Shown piece by piece: positions 62,701 through 64,000 of a DNA stretch of 64,000 nucleotides. The position numbers and the translations under genes are program-made. The notes beneath the pieces are model-generated. The model ran no database searches, was not told where the DNA came from, and saw only the letters and a program-made list of their open reading frames with translations. Source of the DNA: Cellulomonas hominis (GTDB lineage Bacteria; Actinomycetota; Actinomycetes; Actinomycetales; Cellulomonadaceae); the NCBI RefSeq assembly GCF_014201095.1, contig NZ_JACHDN010000001.1:1178001-1242000 (forward strand), written 5' to 3'. Positions within the stretch are counted from its first letter, which is position 1. Each line of letters starts with the position of its first letter.

Positions 62701-64000
62701 TCACGCCGGCGGCTTGGTCTGGAGGGCGGTGTCGAGCGCGGCGATCAGCCGGTCGACGGCGTCCTCGGGGGACGACTTGTCCAGCCAGGCGCCCTGGAGC
62801 GCCTCGCCGACGCGGGCCTGGAAGTCCGAGCCGGAGCCGGTGAACCACGCCTGCGGGTCGAACACGGCCTGCTCGCTCGCGACCGCGTAGTGCGACTGCG
62901 GCACCTTCTCCTTGTACGCGGCCGACGACGTCACCTCGCGGTTCGCCGGGATGTGCCCGCCGTCGGACCACAGCAGCGACTTGTTCAGCATCGCCGCGAC
63001 CGTGGCGTACGCCGCCTCGCGTCGCGCCGGGTCGACGTTCACCTGGTGCGGCAGCACGAACACGTGCGAGTCGCCGTAGGTGGCCGGGCTGCCGAAGATC
63101 GTCGGCATCGGCTGCGCGTCCACGTCCACCCCGGCGGTGAGGAACGACTGCAGCTCCCAGTTGCCGTTGAAGCACATGCCCACGCGGCCGGTGGAGAAGT
63201 TCGCGACCGCCGACGGGTAGTCGGAGTTCGCGATCGCCACCGTGTCGTCCAGCCAGGACTGCACCCAGGCGACGGACTCGACCAGCGCGTCCCGGTCCAC
63301 CCGCGCCTTCTCGCCCGGGGTGAGGACGACCTCCGAGCCGGTCTGCGCGTAGAGGCCCCAGAGCATCCGGGACATCTGCGCCCCGTCGCCCGTGTACCCG
63401 TACCCGACGCCCGCGTACCCCGTGACCTCGGCCATCGCGCGGCCCGCCTCGACGAACCCGTCCGGCGAGTCGATGCCCTGGAGCTTCCCGTCGGACCCGA
63501 GGATCCCCGCCTGGTCGGCGAGGCCCTTGTCGAAGAACAGCAGGAACGCGTGGAAGTCCAGCGGCACCGCCCAGAGCTGACCGTCGATCACCGCCCGGTC
63601 CCACAGCGCCGGCGGGAACAGGTCCTCCGTGATGCCGTGCTCGGCGAGGAGGTCCAGGTCCCACGGGTCGAGCACCCCGCCCGGCACCCAGCCGGCCACG
63701 CGGGTCAGGTGCATGACGGCCACGTCCGGCGACCGGCCGCCGACCGACGCCATGACGAGCTTCGTGTAGTACGGCGCCCCCCACGTGAGGACCACGGGGT
63801 CGATGCCGACCGCCGGGTTCTCCTGCTGCACCTCGGTCAGCATCTGCTGGAAGATGCCGCCGTCACCGCCGGTGAACAGGTGCCAGAGCTGGATGCGGGT
63901 CTGCGCCGACGACGCGTACGCGTCGGTCCCGCACCCGCTCAGGGCCCAGGCGCCGGCGAGGGCGCCGGCTCCTGCCACCGCTCCACGGAGCACGGACCTG
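62701..64000 (-). CDS. ABC sugar-binding lipoprotein (start lies beyond right edge)
   Basis: At least 433 residues are visible; the frame stays open to base 64000 and reads RSVLRGAVAGAG... before the lipobox WALSGC, so the true start is probably a few residues outside the window and may include a Tat-like Arg pair. Extracellular solute-binding protein family 1: IQLWHLFTGGDGGIFQQML at the mature N-terminus, SPDVAVMHLTRVAGW and GRVGMCFNGNWELQSFL. It captures the oligosaccharide for the two permeases downstream. First gene of the visible operon. Confidence 0.9.
   Translation of the reverse strand, partial: RSVLRGAVAGAGALAGAWALSGCGTDAYASSAQTRIQLWHLFTGGDGGIFQQMLTEVQQENPAVGIDPVVLTWGAPYYTKLVMASVGGRSPDVAVMHLTRVAGWVPGGVLDPWDLDLLAEHGITEDLFPPALWDRAVIDGQLWAVPLDFHAFLLFFDKGLADQAGILGSDGKLQGIDSPDGFVEAGRAMAEVTGYAGVGYGYTGDGAQMSRMLWGLYAQTGSEVVLTPGEKARVDRDALVESVAWVQSWLDDTVAIANSDYPSAVANFSTGRVGMCFNGNWELQSFLTAGVDVDAQPMPTIFGSPATYGDSHVFVLPHQVNVDPARREAAYATVAAMLNKSLLWSDGGHIPANREVTSSAAYKEKVPQSHYAVASEQAVFDPQAWFTGSGSDFQARVGEALQGAWLDKSSPEDAVDRLIAALDTALQTKPPA

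Overview
The window is very GC-rich chromosomal DNA from a high-GC Gram-positive (actinobacterium). The best fit is the Cellulomonas/Cellulosimicrobium group. The evidence is an ESX-type (type VII) secretion locus, the classical menaquinone pathway, a menaquinone side-chain reductase (Cellulomonas typically carries MK-9(H4)), Rex, and a sugar-ABC/LacI/GH51 arabinofuranosidase cluster. I saw no tRNA, rRNA, insertion sequence, prophage or CRISPR array.

Region 1 (1-13.7 kb) is a type VII secretion locus. It holds a left-truncated EccD, two WXG100 (Esx) proteins, a small helical protein, a mycosin, a Gly-rich 500-residue protein, a second EccD-like protein, a full three-ATPase EccC, and two proteins of identical architecture (zinc ribbon, RDD membrane domain, FHA domain) flanking the core. 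EccB and EccE are not in view and may lie to the left.

Region 2 (13.7-33.6 kb) is respiratory. It has a long-chain polyprenyl diphosphate synthase (menaquinone tail), the complete 14-gene nuoA-N operon on the minus strand with almost every junction overlapping, menJ (menaquinone side-chain reductase) and menG. A strong hairpin ends nuo. A near-perfect Rex operator sits at the 5' end of menJ, directly upstream of nuoA, and rex itself is at 55.5 kb. NADH supply, quinone modification and complex I are therefore probably co-controlled.

Region 3 (33.6-46 kb) holds the rest of menaquinone synthesis: menF, menD, menC, menB, menE and menA. Interleaved are an HtrA-like protease, a SugE-type SMR exporter with its TetR regulator, and a DUF3048 lipoprotein. 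The 33.6-34.2 kb and 35.5-36.0 kb gaps carry tandem arrays and elaborate inverted repeats.

Region 4 (45.9-48.4 kb) is an arsenic module. arsR and an ArsN1-type acetyltransferase are read leftward; arsM and a small Cys-bearing protein are read rightward from a shared operator region; arsC converges on them.

Region 5 (48.4-57.9 kb) contains small membrane proteins, the system II cytochrome c maturation set (CcsB, ResB, CcdA, TlpA/ResA) behind a histidine phosphatase, a divergent MarR/YceI pair, rex with a glutaredoxin-like gene, a HAD phosphatase and a GNAT acetyltransferase. The phosphatase-TlpA-CcdA-ResB-CcsB run together with the men genes, menJ and the polyprenyl synthase resembles the mycobacterial Rv0525-Rv0562 neighbourhood.

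Region 6 (58-64 kb) is a carbohydrate utilisation cluster: GH51 alpha-L-arabinofuranosidase, a LacI regulator, two ABC permeases and a right-truncated lipoprotein solute-binding protein.

Across the window, at least nine genes start about 6-8 bases after a TANNNT hexamer, which suggests leaderless transcripts are common here.
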